Assembly: GCA_028285645.1 (NCBI GenBank)
Contig: JANQOV010000156.1
Location: 1-42,702, forward strand
Direction of reading: 5' to 3'
DNA from: Hyphococcus sp.
GTDB taxonomy: Bacteria; Pseudomonadota; Alphaproteobacteria; Caulobacterales; Parvularculaceae
DNA: 42,702 nucleotides
Shown here: in pieces, positions 16,071 through 24,444 of the stretch
How the letters are laid out: each line of letters opens with the position of its first letter
Position numbering within the stretch: position 1 is the first letter of the stretch
Notes under the pieces: model-generated
Database searches by the model: none
What the model was told of the DNA's origin: nothing
What the model saw: only the letters and a program-made list of their open reading frames with translations
Program-made: the position numbers and the translations under genes

Positions 16071-16385
16071 TTGCGCAAACCGGCGAATAAGCTGGTCGAT
16101 TCCCGTCTCGCTGCGTTTCTCATCGCGGCGGTAACGGTGTTTGCGTTGTCGCAAATCATCGCTTCTGCGCACGCTGCGCATTTTGGCGACGAGCCCCATG
16201 AACACAATGGTCAAGTTTGCGTCCTGTCGCTTGTAGCGCCGGGCAGCGACAAGCTGACCGCTTCGGGCGTTTTTGCGCTGACCGTTTCCTTCGCCATCTG
16301 GGCGGTCTCGGCCAACAGCGCACAATCTGAGCGTGCGCGCTTAGTTGTTCGCGCCGCTCGGCCGCGCGGTCCCCCCAACCGATAA
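16071..16385 (+). CDS. small His-containing membrane-associated protein upstream of ZnuD-like receptor
   Basis: 104-aa protein with an N-terminal signal or anchor segment (LAAFLIAAVTVFALSQIIAS), a short periplasmic motif HFGDEPHEHNGQVCVLSL with three His and a Cys, and a second hydrophobic stretch at about 65-80. It resembles the small DUF2946-like proteins found beside metal receptor genes. The likely start is TTG at 16071 after AAGGGGGG. It precedes the ZnuD-like receptor by 85 bases on the same strand, so a periplasmic zinc-binding role is plausible but not shown. A Zur-like half-site (TTGTAACA, 16028-16035) lies about 35 bases upstream. Confidence 0.6.
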   Translation: MRKPANKLVDSRLAAFLIAAVTVFALSQIIASAHAAHFGDEPHEHNGQVCVLSLVAPGSDKLTASGVFALTVSFAIWAVSANSAQSERARLVVRAARPRGPPNR

Positions 16386-16470
16386 ATTTCAAACAAAAAG
16401 CACTGTTGAAATTATCTGCGCTCGAAGTCTCGGGAAGAGCTGCAGCGCGTATCGGTTGAGGAATTGAAAA

Positions 16471-18609
16471 ATGACGAGAAAGACATTGATGCTTGGCGCA
16501 GCTGCACTTGCCGTAACGGCGCCGCTTAACGGCGCGGTGGCGCAACAGCCCATAGTATCTACTGACGACGAAATCATAGTAACGGGATCGCCAATAGCGC
16601 GTACCGAACATGAGTCGATCATCGGCGGTTCGGTGTTGAGTGAGGAAGAGATCGCCAAGCGTAACGACATTTCGCTTGGACAACTCTTACGCCGCGAGCC
16701 CGGCATCTCGACGAGTTTCTTCGGGCCCGCCGCGAGTCGGCCGATCGTTCGCGGCCAGGGCGGGCCGCGTGTTGGCGTGCTCGACGCGGGGATCGGATCG
16801 ATCGACGCTTCGACCGTAAGTGACGACCATGCTGTCGCCGTCGATCCGGCGACGACCGAACGTATCGAGATCGTCCGCGGTCCGGCCGCCCTTTATTACG
16901 GCAGTACTGCGGCTGGCGGCGTTATAAACGTATTTGACGGCCGCATTCCAAACGCTGTTCCTGAAGGCGGTGTTGACGGCGCTTTGCGCGTCGGCCTTGG
17001 CAGCGTGGACGAGTCTGTCGAGACAGCCGGCGGTTTCGACGCTCATCTCGGCACGTTCGGCGGCGCTGATCTTGTTTTTCACGGCGATGGGTTTTTCCGC
17101 AATACAGATGATTTCGAGATTCCCGGATTTGCTGAGTCTGAACGCCTTCGCGCATTAGAGGAGGCCGAGGAAGAAGATCACGATGACGACGACGACCATG
17201 ATCATGACGAGGAAGAAGAAGAGGTCTTCGGAATTGCTGAAAACAGCGACACAGAAAGCAAGGGCGGCTCTGTCGGCGCATCGTTGATTTTCGAAAATGG
17301 TTTCATCGGCGTTTCCGGCAAGATTCTTCGCGCCAATTATGGCATTCCGGGCGGTGGTCATCATCATCATGAAGAGGAAGAAGAGCATGGCGACGACGAC
17401 CATGATGAAGATGAGCACGAGGAAGAAGAAGAAGAGGAAGAAATCCGCATCGATCTGGAGCAAGAACGGCTCGACCTTATGGGCGAATTCAACAGTCCGT
17501 TCCTGATCTTCGAGACCACGCGCGTCCGTTTTGGATGGGCTGATTATGTTCATACGGAGCTCGAAGGCGCCGAGATCGGTACGGTCTTTAAAAACGAGGG
17601 CTACGAAGCGCGCATCGAGTTAGTGGAAAGGCAGTTTGGCAATTTCCGCGGCGCGTCCGGTTTCCAGTTCAGCCATCGCGACTTCGAAGCGATCGGAGAC
17701 GAGGCCTTTACGCCGCCGAACATAACAGATCAGTTCGGCGTCTTTACGGTGCGCGAATACGAAACCGGCCCGCTTCTTCTGCAAGTTGCCGGCCGCTACG
17801 AGCACACCAACACCGAGGCGAAAACCGTCGGATTGGAGCGCAGTTTCGATACGTTCAGCGTATCCGCAGGCGCTGGCTTTGAGGCCACCGAAAATATCTT
17901 CTTTGGCGTTAATCTCTACCGCACGGAACGCGCGCCAGCGCCGGAAGAATTGTTCTCCGACGGACCGCACCTTGCTACCAACGCCTATGAAATCGGCGAC
18001 CCGGATCTGGACACCGAAGTCGCCCTTGGCGTTGAAGTAACTGCCCATGGCGAGAACGATCGTTTTTCTGCGACGGTCAACGGGTTCTTTACCAGCTACG
18101 ATAACTACATCGCGCTCATTGCACGGGGTGACGAACTGGACGAACTGCCAGTTTTTGAATTCCTTGCGCGCGACGCGACCTTTAGAGGCTTCGAAGCTGA
18201 AGTTGCGGCCAATCTCTTTACATTCGGCGCCTTTGACATTGGCGCGAGGGCGCAGGGAGATTATGTGCGCGCCAAGTTTACGAATGGCGGCGGCGACGTG
18301 CCGCGCATTCCGCCCTTGCGCGGGATCGTCGGGCTGGAAGCCGCGTCGCCTCACTTTGACGTAAGCGCCGAACTTGAAATGGCGGCGGAACAGGACAACG
18401 TTGCAACTGACGAGTTGCCGACCGACGGCTATCAGCTATTCAACCTTGCTGCGACCTGGCGGCCAGGCGGCGCTGACAGCGGTTTTTCTGTTCAAATAAG
18501 GGCGGACAACATTACGGACGAGGAAGCGCGATTGCATTCCTCTTTCCTGAAAGACATGGTGCCGCTGCCGGGCCGTAATGTCCGGCTCACAGTGCGCGGT
18601 ACATTTTAG
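16471..18609 (+). CDS. znuD: TonB-dependent receptor, probable zinc importer (ZnuD-like)
   Basis: 712-aa outer-membrane receptor: signal peptide MTRKTLMLGAAALAV to AVAQ, plug domain to about 170 (GQLLRREPGIST, ERIEIVRGPAALYYGSTAAG), then a 22-strand-type barrel ending NVRLTVRGTF. Two low-complexity insertions mark it as a metal receptor: about residues 229-251, mostly Asp/Glu with three His, and about 294-327, with a run of four His followed by long Glu/Asp runs and further His. ZnuD of Neisseria has His-rich extracellular loops that capture zinc. Zinc as cargo is inferred from this and from the upstream His-containing protein; copper or nickel is possible. A strong terminator follows. Confidence 0.88.
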   Translation: MTRKTLMLGAAALAVTAPLNGAVAQQPIVSTDDEIIVTGSPIARTEHESIIGGSVLSEEEIAKRNDISLGQLLRREPGISTSFFGPAASRPIVRGQGGPRVGVLDAGIGSIDASTVSDDHAVAVDPATTERIEIVRGPAALYYGSTAAGGVINVFDGRIPNAVPEGGVDGALRVGLGSVDESVETAGGFDAHLGTFGGADLVFHGDGFFRNTDDFEIPGFAESERLRALEEAEEEDHDDDDDHDHDEEEEEVFGIAENSDTESKGGSVGASLIFENGFIGVSGKILRANYGIPGGGHHHHEEEEEHGDDDHDEDEHEEEEEEEEIRIDLEQERLDLMGEFNSPFLIFETTRVRFGWADYVHTELEGAEIGTVFKNEGYEARIELVERQFGNFRGASGFQFSHRDFEAIGDEAFTPPNITDQFGVFTVREYETGPLLLQVAGRYEHTNTEAKTVGLERSFDTFSVSAGAGFEATENIFFGVNLYRTERAPAPEELFSDGPHLATNAYEIGDPDLDTEVALGVEVTAHGENDRFSATVNGFFTSYDNYIALIARGDELDELPVFEFLARDATFRGFEAEVAANLFTFGAFDIGARAQGDYVRAKFTNGGGDVPRIPPLRGIVGLEAASPHFDVSAELEMAAEQDNVATDELPTDGYQLFNLAATWRPGGADSGFSVQIRADNITDEEARLHSSFLKDMVPLPGRNVRLTVRGTF

Positions 18610-18640
18610 AACGACAGGCAAGCCTTTAAAGCGACAAAAA

Positions 18641-18670
18641 ACCGCCCGCATGGAAGTCCATGCGGGCGGT
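18641..18670. terminator. strong bidirectional rho-independent terminator
   Basis: A perfect 13-base stem, ACCGCCCGCATGG paired with CCATGCGGGCGGT, around a 4-base loop. It is followed by TTTCTTTT on the plus strand and preceded by an A-run (18636-18640) that gives a U-run on the minus strand. It lies between the convergent receptor and EF-hand genes and can stop transcription from both sides. Confidence 0.95.
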
Positions 18671-18703
18671 TTCTTTTACGCAACTAATCTTTAATCGGCG
18701 CGA

Positions 18704-19450
18704 TTAAAGATTGTCAGCCGGCGCTGCAACAGCAACCAGTTTGGCGAAATGCGCACGCTCTTCGTCGTCCAGCGTTTCGTCGTTATTGGCGTCAGCGGCG
18801 TCGAACACGGCAATGCGCGATTCGATGAGTTCTTCTTTCGTGAGCTCTTCGTCGCCTTTGCTAAGCTCTGCGAACTGCTCTTCCGTCGTCAGAGCCTTTT
18901 CTTCTGCTTTCTCATCGGTCTTGGCTTCTGCAACGTCATAGGCTGCGTCGCCTTCGACTTCTCCTTTAGCGGTTTCGATTTCAGCGTCGCCTTCGCCGAT
19001 TACTTCAGCAGCAGCTGTTTCGGCGTCTTTCTTGGCTTTTTTAGCTTTCTTGCCTTCTGCTTTCGCAGCTTTTTCTGACTTCTCGTCAGCTTCGATAGGC
19101 GTGACAGAAGCAAGGATCGGCGTAGAAACACCGTCTGTATCGCCTTCAGCGTGAACAGTCGAAGTTACTTTCGCAGAGGCGTAGGCGACAAATTCGATCT
19201 TGGAAACTTTGCCGTTTGCATCGAGGTCAGCTTGGGTGAACTCGGCTTCGGCGAGCGCTTTTGCGTCGTCGCGGGTCAGAACCTGCGCGGCGTCGATGAT
19301 TTTTGCAGGCTGCGTAAGCGTTTCTGCAGATGCTTCGATCGCAGCAGCTTCAGCTTCTTTGGCTTCTGCCTTGTCTTTGTCTTTTCCTGCATGCGCAACA
19401 GAAGTTGCAATGGCAAGCGCCGATACGCCGGCGATAATCGGTCGGAACAT
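18704..19450 (-). CDS. exported EF-hand calcium-binding protein
   Basis: 248-aa exported protein: signal peptide MFRPIIAGVSALAIATSVAH ending AG. Two canonical 12-residue EF loops are seen: 75-86 (DLDANGKVSKIE) and 220-231 (DANNDETLDDEE). Between them is a long low-complexity stretch rich in Lys, Glu and Ala (about 120-195), likely coiled or disordered. The start at 19450 is supported by AAGGAG upstream; the frame extends further but without resemblance. It would bind calcium in the periplasm or outside. Downstream of it is the shared terminator with the ZnuD-like gene. Confidence 0.82.
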   Translation of the reverse strand: MFRPIIAGVSALAIATSVAHAGKDKDKAEAKEAEAAAIEASAETLTQPAKIIDAAQVLTRDDAKALAEAEFTQADLDANGKVSKIEFVAYASAKVTSTVHAEGDTDGVSTPILASVTPIEADEKSEKAAKAEGKKAKKAKKDAETAAAEVIGEGDAEIETAKGEVEGDAAYDVAEAKTDEKAEEKALTTEEQFAELSKGDEELTKEELIESRIAVFDAADANNDETLDDEERAHFAKLVAVAAPADNL

Positions 19451-19650
19451 GGAGATCTCCTTAGGGTTCTTATTCTGTAAGTCAGGCGTCGCCCTTCGCG
19501 ACGTGCGGGGAGGGATATAGCCCGTTTGAAAAAAAGCGTTAGTTACGCTTGGTTCATGACGGCATTGTAAGGAAGTCGTCCGTGTAAGTGACAGAATGTT
19601 CACTTTGCTTTTGGCGCGAACAATGAACGCGCAATGCAATTAACTTGTTG

Positions 19651-20682
19651 CTATTGCGTGTTGAACATGGCGCGCAAATCCACTGACGACTGAACGCCGA
19701 CATCGTCAAAATTCGCATGCAGCCAGTCTTCTGCGATCTCCCGGCCGCGGGCCTTCAAATCTGTAAGAAACGGCCAGTCTGTGCGGTATTTGCTTTCGAT
19801 GGAGTATTCCACAAGCGCCTTGTCCGAACGGATCGAGTGTATGCGGATGTCACGCAGTCGGTCCCGGTATTCGTCCTTTAGCCAGCCGTCGTCCAGCAGT
19901 TTGTGAACGAAGCTGATGGCGCGGAGTTCCCGCAGCAATGACGAGTTGAAGCTGATTTCGTTAACCCGGTTCATGATTTCCGGCGAGGTTTGGGGCAGGT
20001 CTTCGCGCTCAATCGGGTTCACATGGACAATGACGATATCAGACGCTTCGACCTCATAGAAGAACGGATAAAGGACCGGATTGCCCATATATCCGCCGTC
20101 CCAATAATGTTCGCCGTCGATTTCCACAGCCCGGAAGAGATGCGGCAGGCAGGTGGAGGCAAGCACCACATCGGTATTCATGTCTTTGGTTTCAAACACG
20201 TGCACCTTGCCGGTGCGGACATTGGTGGCGGCGACAAAGAGTTTGGTCGCCGTGCACTGGCGAAGGCTTTCGAAATCGATACAGCTGTCGAGAATGTCCC
20301 GGAGCGGATTTATGTCAAACGGGTTGAACTGATAGGGTGAAAAGGTCCGCGTCAGACTTTCGAACATGCGGTAGGAAAAGGCGTTCACAAGATCGCTTTG
20401 ACCCATGGCGAGCAGCGGGATTGCATGGACCGGGCTGTAGACTTTGCCGGCGTCGCTGACCTTTCGCCAAAGCGCATCCATGGCTTCACGCCCGCCGGCC
20501 GCGCCGCCTTTGTGCAGACCATAAGCAAGCGCTGTCGCATTCACCGCTCCCGCGCTCGCCCCTGATATGCCGGCGATTTCGATGCGGTCGTCTTCAAGGA
20601 GGCGATCAGCAACGCCCCAGGTGACCGCGCCATGGGCGCCGCCGCCCTGAAAGGCGAGGTTGATCTGCTTTCGTTTGGTCAT
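19651..20682 (-). CDS. patatin-like phospholipase
   Basis: 343-aa cytosolic serine hydrolase with the patatin catalytic dyad. The oxyanion loop GGGAHG is at 13-18, the nucleophile Ser43 in GASAG (41-45), and the catalytic Asp195 in DGGYMG. Patatins deacylate lipids; substrate unknown. The start at 20682 is 4 bases after the bdhA stop, and ATG 9 codons or more upstream would overlap bdhA. Pairing of a patatin with 3-hydroxybutyrate dehydrogenase recurs in alphaproteobacteria, which suggests a role in polyhydroxybutyrate or lipid turnover. Confidence 0.88.
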   Translation of the reverse strand: MTKRKQINLAFQGGGAHGAVTWGVADRLLEDDRIEIAGISGASAGAVNATALAYGLHKGGAAGGREAMDALWRKVSDAGKVYSPVHAIPLLAMGQSDLVNAFSYRMFESLTRTFSPYQFNPFDINPLRDILDSCIDFESLRQCTATKLFVAATNVRTGKVHVFETKDMNTDVVLASTCLPHLFRAVEIDGEHYWDGGYMGNPVLYPFFYEVEASDIVIVHVNPIEREDLPQTSPEIMNRVNEISFNSSLLRELRAISFVHKLLDDGWLKDEYRDRLRDIRIHSIRSDKALVEYSIESKYRTDWPFLTDLKARGREIAEDWLHANFDDVGVQSSVDLRAMFNTQ

Positions 20683-20686
20683 TTGT

Positions 20687-21469
20687 TTAGTGCGCGACCC
20701 AACCGCCATCGACTTGCAACGCGGCGCCGGTGATTGAGTTCGCACCCTCAGAACAAAGAAACACCGCCAGCGCGCCTATCTCAGCCACGTCGACAAATTT
20801 CTTCGTTGGCTGCGGCCCGAGCATGACGTCTTTGACGACTTCTTCTTCGGTAATGCCGCGCTCCCGCGCTGTGTCGGGGATCTGTTTTTCAACCAGCGGG
20901 GTTTTCACATAACCGGGGCAGATTGCGTTGGCAGTAACGCCGAATTCCGCGCCCTCAAGGGCGACCGTTTTGGTCATGCCAACGACGCCGTGTTTTGCCG
21001 CGACATAGGCTGACTTGAATGGCGAGGCGACAAGGCCATGGGCTGACGCGATATTGATGATGCGTCCGAAGCCGCGTTCCTTCATGCCGCCTATGACGGC
21101 TTTGGTGGTGTGAAAGGCGGACACCATATTGATTGCGATGATGGCGTCGAATTTTTCTTCAGGGAACTCCTCGATTTTCGAGACATGCTGAATGCCGGCA
21201 TTGTTCACCAGCACATCGACCGGGCCGAAGGCGCTTTCCGCTTCCCGCATCATCGTCCGGATTTCCTCGGGCTTGGTCATGTCAGCGCCATTATAGAGAA
21301 CGCTGATGCCGTATGTTTCTTCAAGGCCGGCGCGGATCTTTTCGATTTCGTCGGCATCGCCGAAGCCGTTGAGCATGACATTCATTTTGTTCTCGGCAAA
21401 GGCGGTCGCGACGCCGAGACCGATGCCTGAGGTAGAGCCGGTGACGACGGCGGTAAGAGGCGCGGGCAT
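20687..21469 (-). CDS. bdhA: 3-hydroxybutyrate dehydrogenase
   Basis: 260-aa short-chain dehydrogenase oxidising (R)-3-hydroxybutyrate to acetoacetate with NAD+, the entry of polyhydroxybutyrate breakdown products into central metabolism. Motifs: TGSTSGIG (10-17), NNAG (89-92), catalytic Ser142, Tyr155 and Lys159 in ASAHGL and AYVAAKH, and the family-typical CPGYVKTPLVEKQIPD and GAALQVDGGWVAH. AAAGGAAC precedes the ATG. First gene of an operon with the patatin. Confidence 0.92.
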   Translation of the reverse strand: MPAPLTAVVTGSTSGIGLGVATAFAENKMNVMLNGFGDADEIEKIRAGLEETYGISVLYNGADMTKPEEIRTMMREAESAFGPVDVLVNNAGIQHVSKIEEFPEEKFDAIIAINMVSAFHTTKAVIGGMKERGFGRIINIASAHGLVASPFKSAYVAAKHGVVGMTKTVALEGAEFGVTANAICPGYVKTPLVEKQIPDTARERGITEEEVVKDVMLGPQPTKKFVDVAEIGALAVFLCSEGANSITGAALQVDGGWVAH

Positions 21470-21687
21470 GGGATGTTCCTTTCAAGATGACGGCGGCCAA
21501 ACAGGCGGCGACAAGGCTTATATTCGTTACTGTATGTGAGGCGGTCACGTGAAGCGCAAATTCTCTCGGCGGCGTTTATAAGGGAAGCTTCCACGTGAGT
21601 TTCAAGCGTCAGCGCCGTGAACGGCTTATCACGCTTGCGTTTTTGGCTGTTGTCGACGCCGGGGGCGGTGTGTGTTGGAATTGCTGA

Positions 21688-21867
21688 GTGACTGAATACA
21701 TCGACCTTTGGTCCGTCGGATGGCGATTTCGAGCCGCTTCAACCGTCATGGGGCAAGGCGCCGACAGTCGGCAAGGGCTCAATCAGGCATTTGCCGCGGC
21801 AGCGCGCCCTATTGTAAACCTTAGCCCCAAGGAGACGCCCTATGAGCATTTCAAGCTTTCCCAATGA
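21688..21867 (+). CDS. possible 59-aa small ORF before the DUF899 gene
   Basis: In the 372-base gap between bdhA and DUF899 (21470-21841) a GTG frame at 21688 encodes 59 residues including EYIDLWSVGWRFRAAST and GLNQAFAAAARPIVN, with codon use similar to real genes. It begins directly after the stop of another in-frame 30-codon stretch (GTG at 21595) and overlaps the DUF899 start by 26 bases. There is no good ribosome-binding site and no family is recognised. It may be a leader, a remnant or chance. I see nothing else in this gap. Confidence 0.2.
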   Translation: MTEYIDLWSVGWRFRAASTVMGQGADSRQGLNQAFAAAARPIVNLSPKETPYEHFKLSQ

Positions 21868-22510
21868 ACCCGATGATTATCGCGCCGCGCGTCAAAAATT
21901 GTTGCAGGCGGAGATAGAGCTGCGCGCCAAGGTCGCTGACGTGGCGGCGCTCCGGCGCGAATTGCCCTTCGGCGGCGAGGTCAGGCAAGACTATGTTTTC
22001 AAGACGATTGAGAACGGCGCCGAACAGGACGTTAAAATGTCAGACCTGTTTGCGCCGGATAAGGATACGCTCTTTCTTTACAGCCTGATGTATGGCCGCA
22101 AGCAGGAAAATCCGTGTCCATCTTGCACGTCGCTCATTGATTATTTAAGTGGCGGCGCGGCGCATGTAGGGCAGCGCATCAATTTTGCGGTATGCGCAGC
22201 GGCGCCAATTGCCGACTTCAAAAACTTCGCCGATGGTCGTGGCTGGCGCAATGTCCGATTGCTGTCGTCAGCGGATAATACGTATAACACGGATTATTTT
22301 GCGGAAACGTCCGATGGCGGGCAATTGCCCATGGGAAATGTCTTTGTGAAGCGCGACGGCGCCGTTCGCCATTTCTGGGGAACAGAGTTGCTTTATGCCA
22401 ACCTTGACGGTCATCCCCGCCACATGGACCAGATGTGGCCTTTGTGGAACATTCTTGATCTGACGCCCGCGGGACGCGGCGATGATTGGAGCCCAAGTCT
22501 TACTTATTAG
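21842..22510 (+). CDS. DUF899 family thioredoxin-fold protein
   Basis: 222-aa cytosolic protein of the DUF899 family, which has a thioredoxin-like fold. Family signs: the N-terminal helix region YRAARQKLLQAEIELR and LRRELPFGGEV, DYVFKTIENG, SLMYGRKQENPCPSCTSLID with a CxxC-like pair of Cys (about 92-95), and the C-terminal MWPLWNILDLTPAGRGDDW. A redox role is suggested by CPSC, but no activity is established. ATG at 21842 follows CAAGGAGACGC. It abuts dusA. Confidence 0.85.
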   Translation: MSISSFPNEPDDYRAARQKLLQAEIELRAKVADVAALRRELPFGGEVRQDYVFKTIENGAEQDVKMSDLFAPDKDTLFLYSLMYGRKQENPCPSCTSLIDYLSGGAAHVGQRINFAVCAAAPIADFKNFADGRGWRNVRLLSSADNTYNTDYFAETSDGGQLPMGNVFVKRDGAVRHFWGTELLYANLDGHPRHMDQMWPLWNILDLTPAGRGDDWSPSLTY

Positions 22511-22518
22511 CGGCGTTT

Positions 22519-23532
22519 GTGTTGACCCATCATCCTCATCGTTTTTGCGTTGCCCCGCTTATGGACGGCACCGACCGCCATTGCCGCTATTTTCATCGGC
22601 TGCTGAGCAAACACGCCCGTCTTTATACGGAGATGATTACGGCGTCGGCGATCTTGCATGGGGATTGCGACGCGTTGCTTGGCTTTGATGAGAGCGAGCA
22701 TCCGGTTGCGCTGCAGATCGGCGGCAGCGAGCCTGCGTTGCTGGCGGAGGCGTCTATGATCGGCGAGGCATTCGGCTATGATGAGATCAATCTCAATGTC
22801 GGCTGTCCGTCCGACCGGGTGCAGTCAGGCGCCTTTGGCGCTTGTCTGATGAAAACGCCGGCGCTCGTCGCAGATTGCGTGGCGGCGATGCAAGAAGCCG
22901 TTCAGGTTCCGGTGACCGTGAAGTGTCGCCTTGGTGTTGACGACCAAATTCCAGCTGAGAGCCTGCCTTCCTTTGTGGAAACCGTCGCTGCCGTTGGCTG
23001 CAAGACGTTCATCGTCCATGCCCGCATGGCCTGGCTGGAAGGGCTGTCGCCAAAGGAGAACCGCACCATTCCGCCGCTCGACTATGACCTTGTGCGCAAG
23101 TTGAAGCGCGACCGGCCCGACCTGTCGGTCATCTTAAACGGCGGCATCGAATCGATCGACGAGGCTGTGTCGCTGGTTGTGGATTTTGACGGCGTCATGT
23201 TGGGGCGCGCCGCCTATGGCCAGCCTTTCCTGTTGGCGGAAACAGACGCAAAACTGTTCGGCGATAGCGCAGCGGCGCCAAGCCGCGAGGAAGTTGTGAA
23301 AGAGATGTCCGCCTATCTGAGGGCAAAGGTGAAAGAGGGCGTCAGGCCGCATGCGGTGACGCGCCACATGCTTGGGCTTTTCCACGGCGCGCCGGGCGCA
23401 CGGGGCTGGCGACGGTTCCTGTCGGAAAACGCATCAATTGGCGGCGGCGATCTTCTGGACCGGGCCTTAGACCAAATGCGCGCGGCGCGCGACCGAACAG
23501 CAGCAGCGCAGCGGTCTGACGTTCATGCTTGA
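22519..23532 (+). CDS. dusA: tRNA-dihydrouridine synthase, DusA type
   Basis: FMN-dependent enzyme reducing specific uridines in the tRNA D-loop to dihydrouridine. Motifs: FCVAPLMDGTDRHCRYF near the N-terminus, the catalytic Cys in NLNVGCPSDRVQSGAFGACL, VKCRLGVDD, FIVHARMAWLEGLSPKENR and LNGGIES; SPKENR is typical of DusA. The start is uncertain: GTG at 22519 or TTG at 22522 lie just after the DUF899 stop, while a TTG at 22486 would overlap it by 25 bases; none has a good Shine-Dalgarno. The 3' end overlaps the TauE gene by 8 bases. Confidence 0.92.
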   Translation: MLTHHPHRFCVAPLMDGTDRHCRYFHRLLSKHARLYTEMITASAILHGDCDALLGFDESEHPVALQIGGSEPALLAEASMIGEAFGYDEINLNVGCPSDRVQSGAFGACLMKTPALVADCVAAMQEAVQVPVTVKCRLGVDDQIPAESLPSFVETVAAVGCKTFIVHARMAWLEGLSPKENRTIPPLDYDLVRKLKRDRPDLSVILNGGIESIDEAVSLVVDFDGVMLGRAAYGQPFLLAETDAKLFGDSAAAPSREEVVKEMSAYLRAKVKEGVRPHAVTRHMLGLFHGAPGARGWRRFLSENASIGGGDLLDRALDQMRAARDRTAAAQRSDVHA

Positions 23533-24352
23533 TTTTCTTGCTGCAAATCTCGCGCTCATCGGCCTTGTCTTTGCCGCGGGGTTTGCCGCCGGCTTTGCTG
23601 GCGGACTGTTCGGCATTGGCGGCGGCATCGTTACCGTGCCGGTGCTCTACGCAGTTTTTCAAACTCTCGGCGTCGGCGAAGCCGAAAGTCTTAAGACCGC
23701 AGTCGGCACGTCGCTCGGCGTCATCATTGTTACATCCTTCCGCGCCCTGATGACCCATCGCAGCGTCGGCCATGTGGATACGAAGCTGTTGCGCGCCTGG
23801 ACGCCGTGGATTGCTCTTGGCGCCGCCGCTGGGGGCTTGCTGGCGAAATGGGCGCCGGTGGAACTGTTGACGCTGGTCTTCGCAGGCGGTGCGTTGTTCG
23901 TTGCCTGGCGGCGACTTGTCCCGCGCAAGCGCAAGGCAGACAGCGCGGCGAACTTGCTCCATGGCGTCGTTAAAATCCCTGTCGGGTTTGGCACGGGATT
24001 GTTTTCGAGCTTGATGGGGCTTGGCGGCGGCGCGGTCGGCGTATTGTTGATGACCGGGTCCGGGCGGACAATCCATCAGGCGGTCGCAACCGCCGCTGGT
24101 TTTGGCGTCGCTGTGGCGGCGCCCGGGGTGGCTGGCTTTATCGTTTCAGGGCAGGGCGCAGTGGGCCTTCCTGCTGGCTCAACCGGCTATTTCAACCTGC
24201 CGGCGTTCGCCGCCATGTCCCTCATGGCCGCCATCGCAGCCCCTCTCGGGGCGCGGCTTGCCCACCAGACCCAAGGCGAGCTCTTGTCGCGAGCCTTTGG
24301 CCTTTATGTGGGCGCTGCGGCGATCGGGCTCCTCTGGGATGTTTTTGCATAG
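23525..24352 (+). CDS. TauE/SafE-family membrane transporter
   Basis: 275-aa inner-membrane protein with about eight hydrophobic segments. Two inverted-repeat halves each carry the family glycine motif, FGIGGGIVTVPVLY (about 28-41) and LMGLGGGAVGVLLM (about 162-175). TauE/SafE proteins export sulfite or sulfonate-derived anions; here the substrate is unknown. The ATG overlaps the end of dusA by 8 bases, suggesting co-expression rather than a shared pathway. Confidence 0.9.
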   Translation: MLDFLAANLALIGLVFAAGFAAGFAGGLFGIGGGIVTVPVLYAVFQTLGVGEAESLKTAVGTSLGVIIVTSFRALMTHRSVGHVDTKLLRAWTPWIALGAAAGGLLAKWAPVELLTLVFAGGALFVAWRRLVPRKRKADSAANLLHGVVKIPVGFGTGLFSSLMGLGGGAVGVLLMTGSGRTIHQAVATAAGFGVAVAAPGVAGFIVSGQGAVGLPAGSTGYFNLPAFAAMSLMAAIAAPLGARLAHQTQGELLSRAFGLYVGAAAIGLLWDVFA

Positions 24353-24444
24353 TCTGACAAACTAATTTTCGCGCTGCAGCATTTTTCAGTATGCAACGCA
24401 GCGGAAGGCTGTTACCGTTCACATTCAAGCGGGCGGTCGCGTTT

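Noticed and set aside
17155-17452. Simple-sequence DNA as a possible tandem repeat or array
   Set aside because: The repeats are in frame within the receptor and encode acidic/His loops; not a separate repeat element or CRISPR.
17620-18354. 244-codon minus-strand frame
   Set aside because: Antisense to the barrel of the ZnuD-like receptor, no start context and no recognisable domain.
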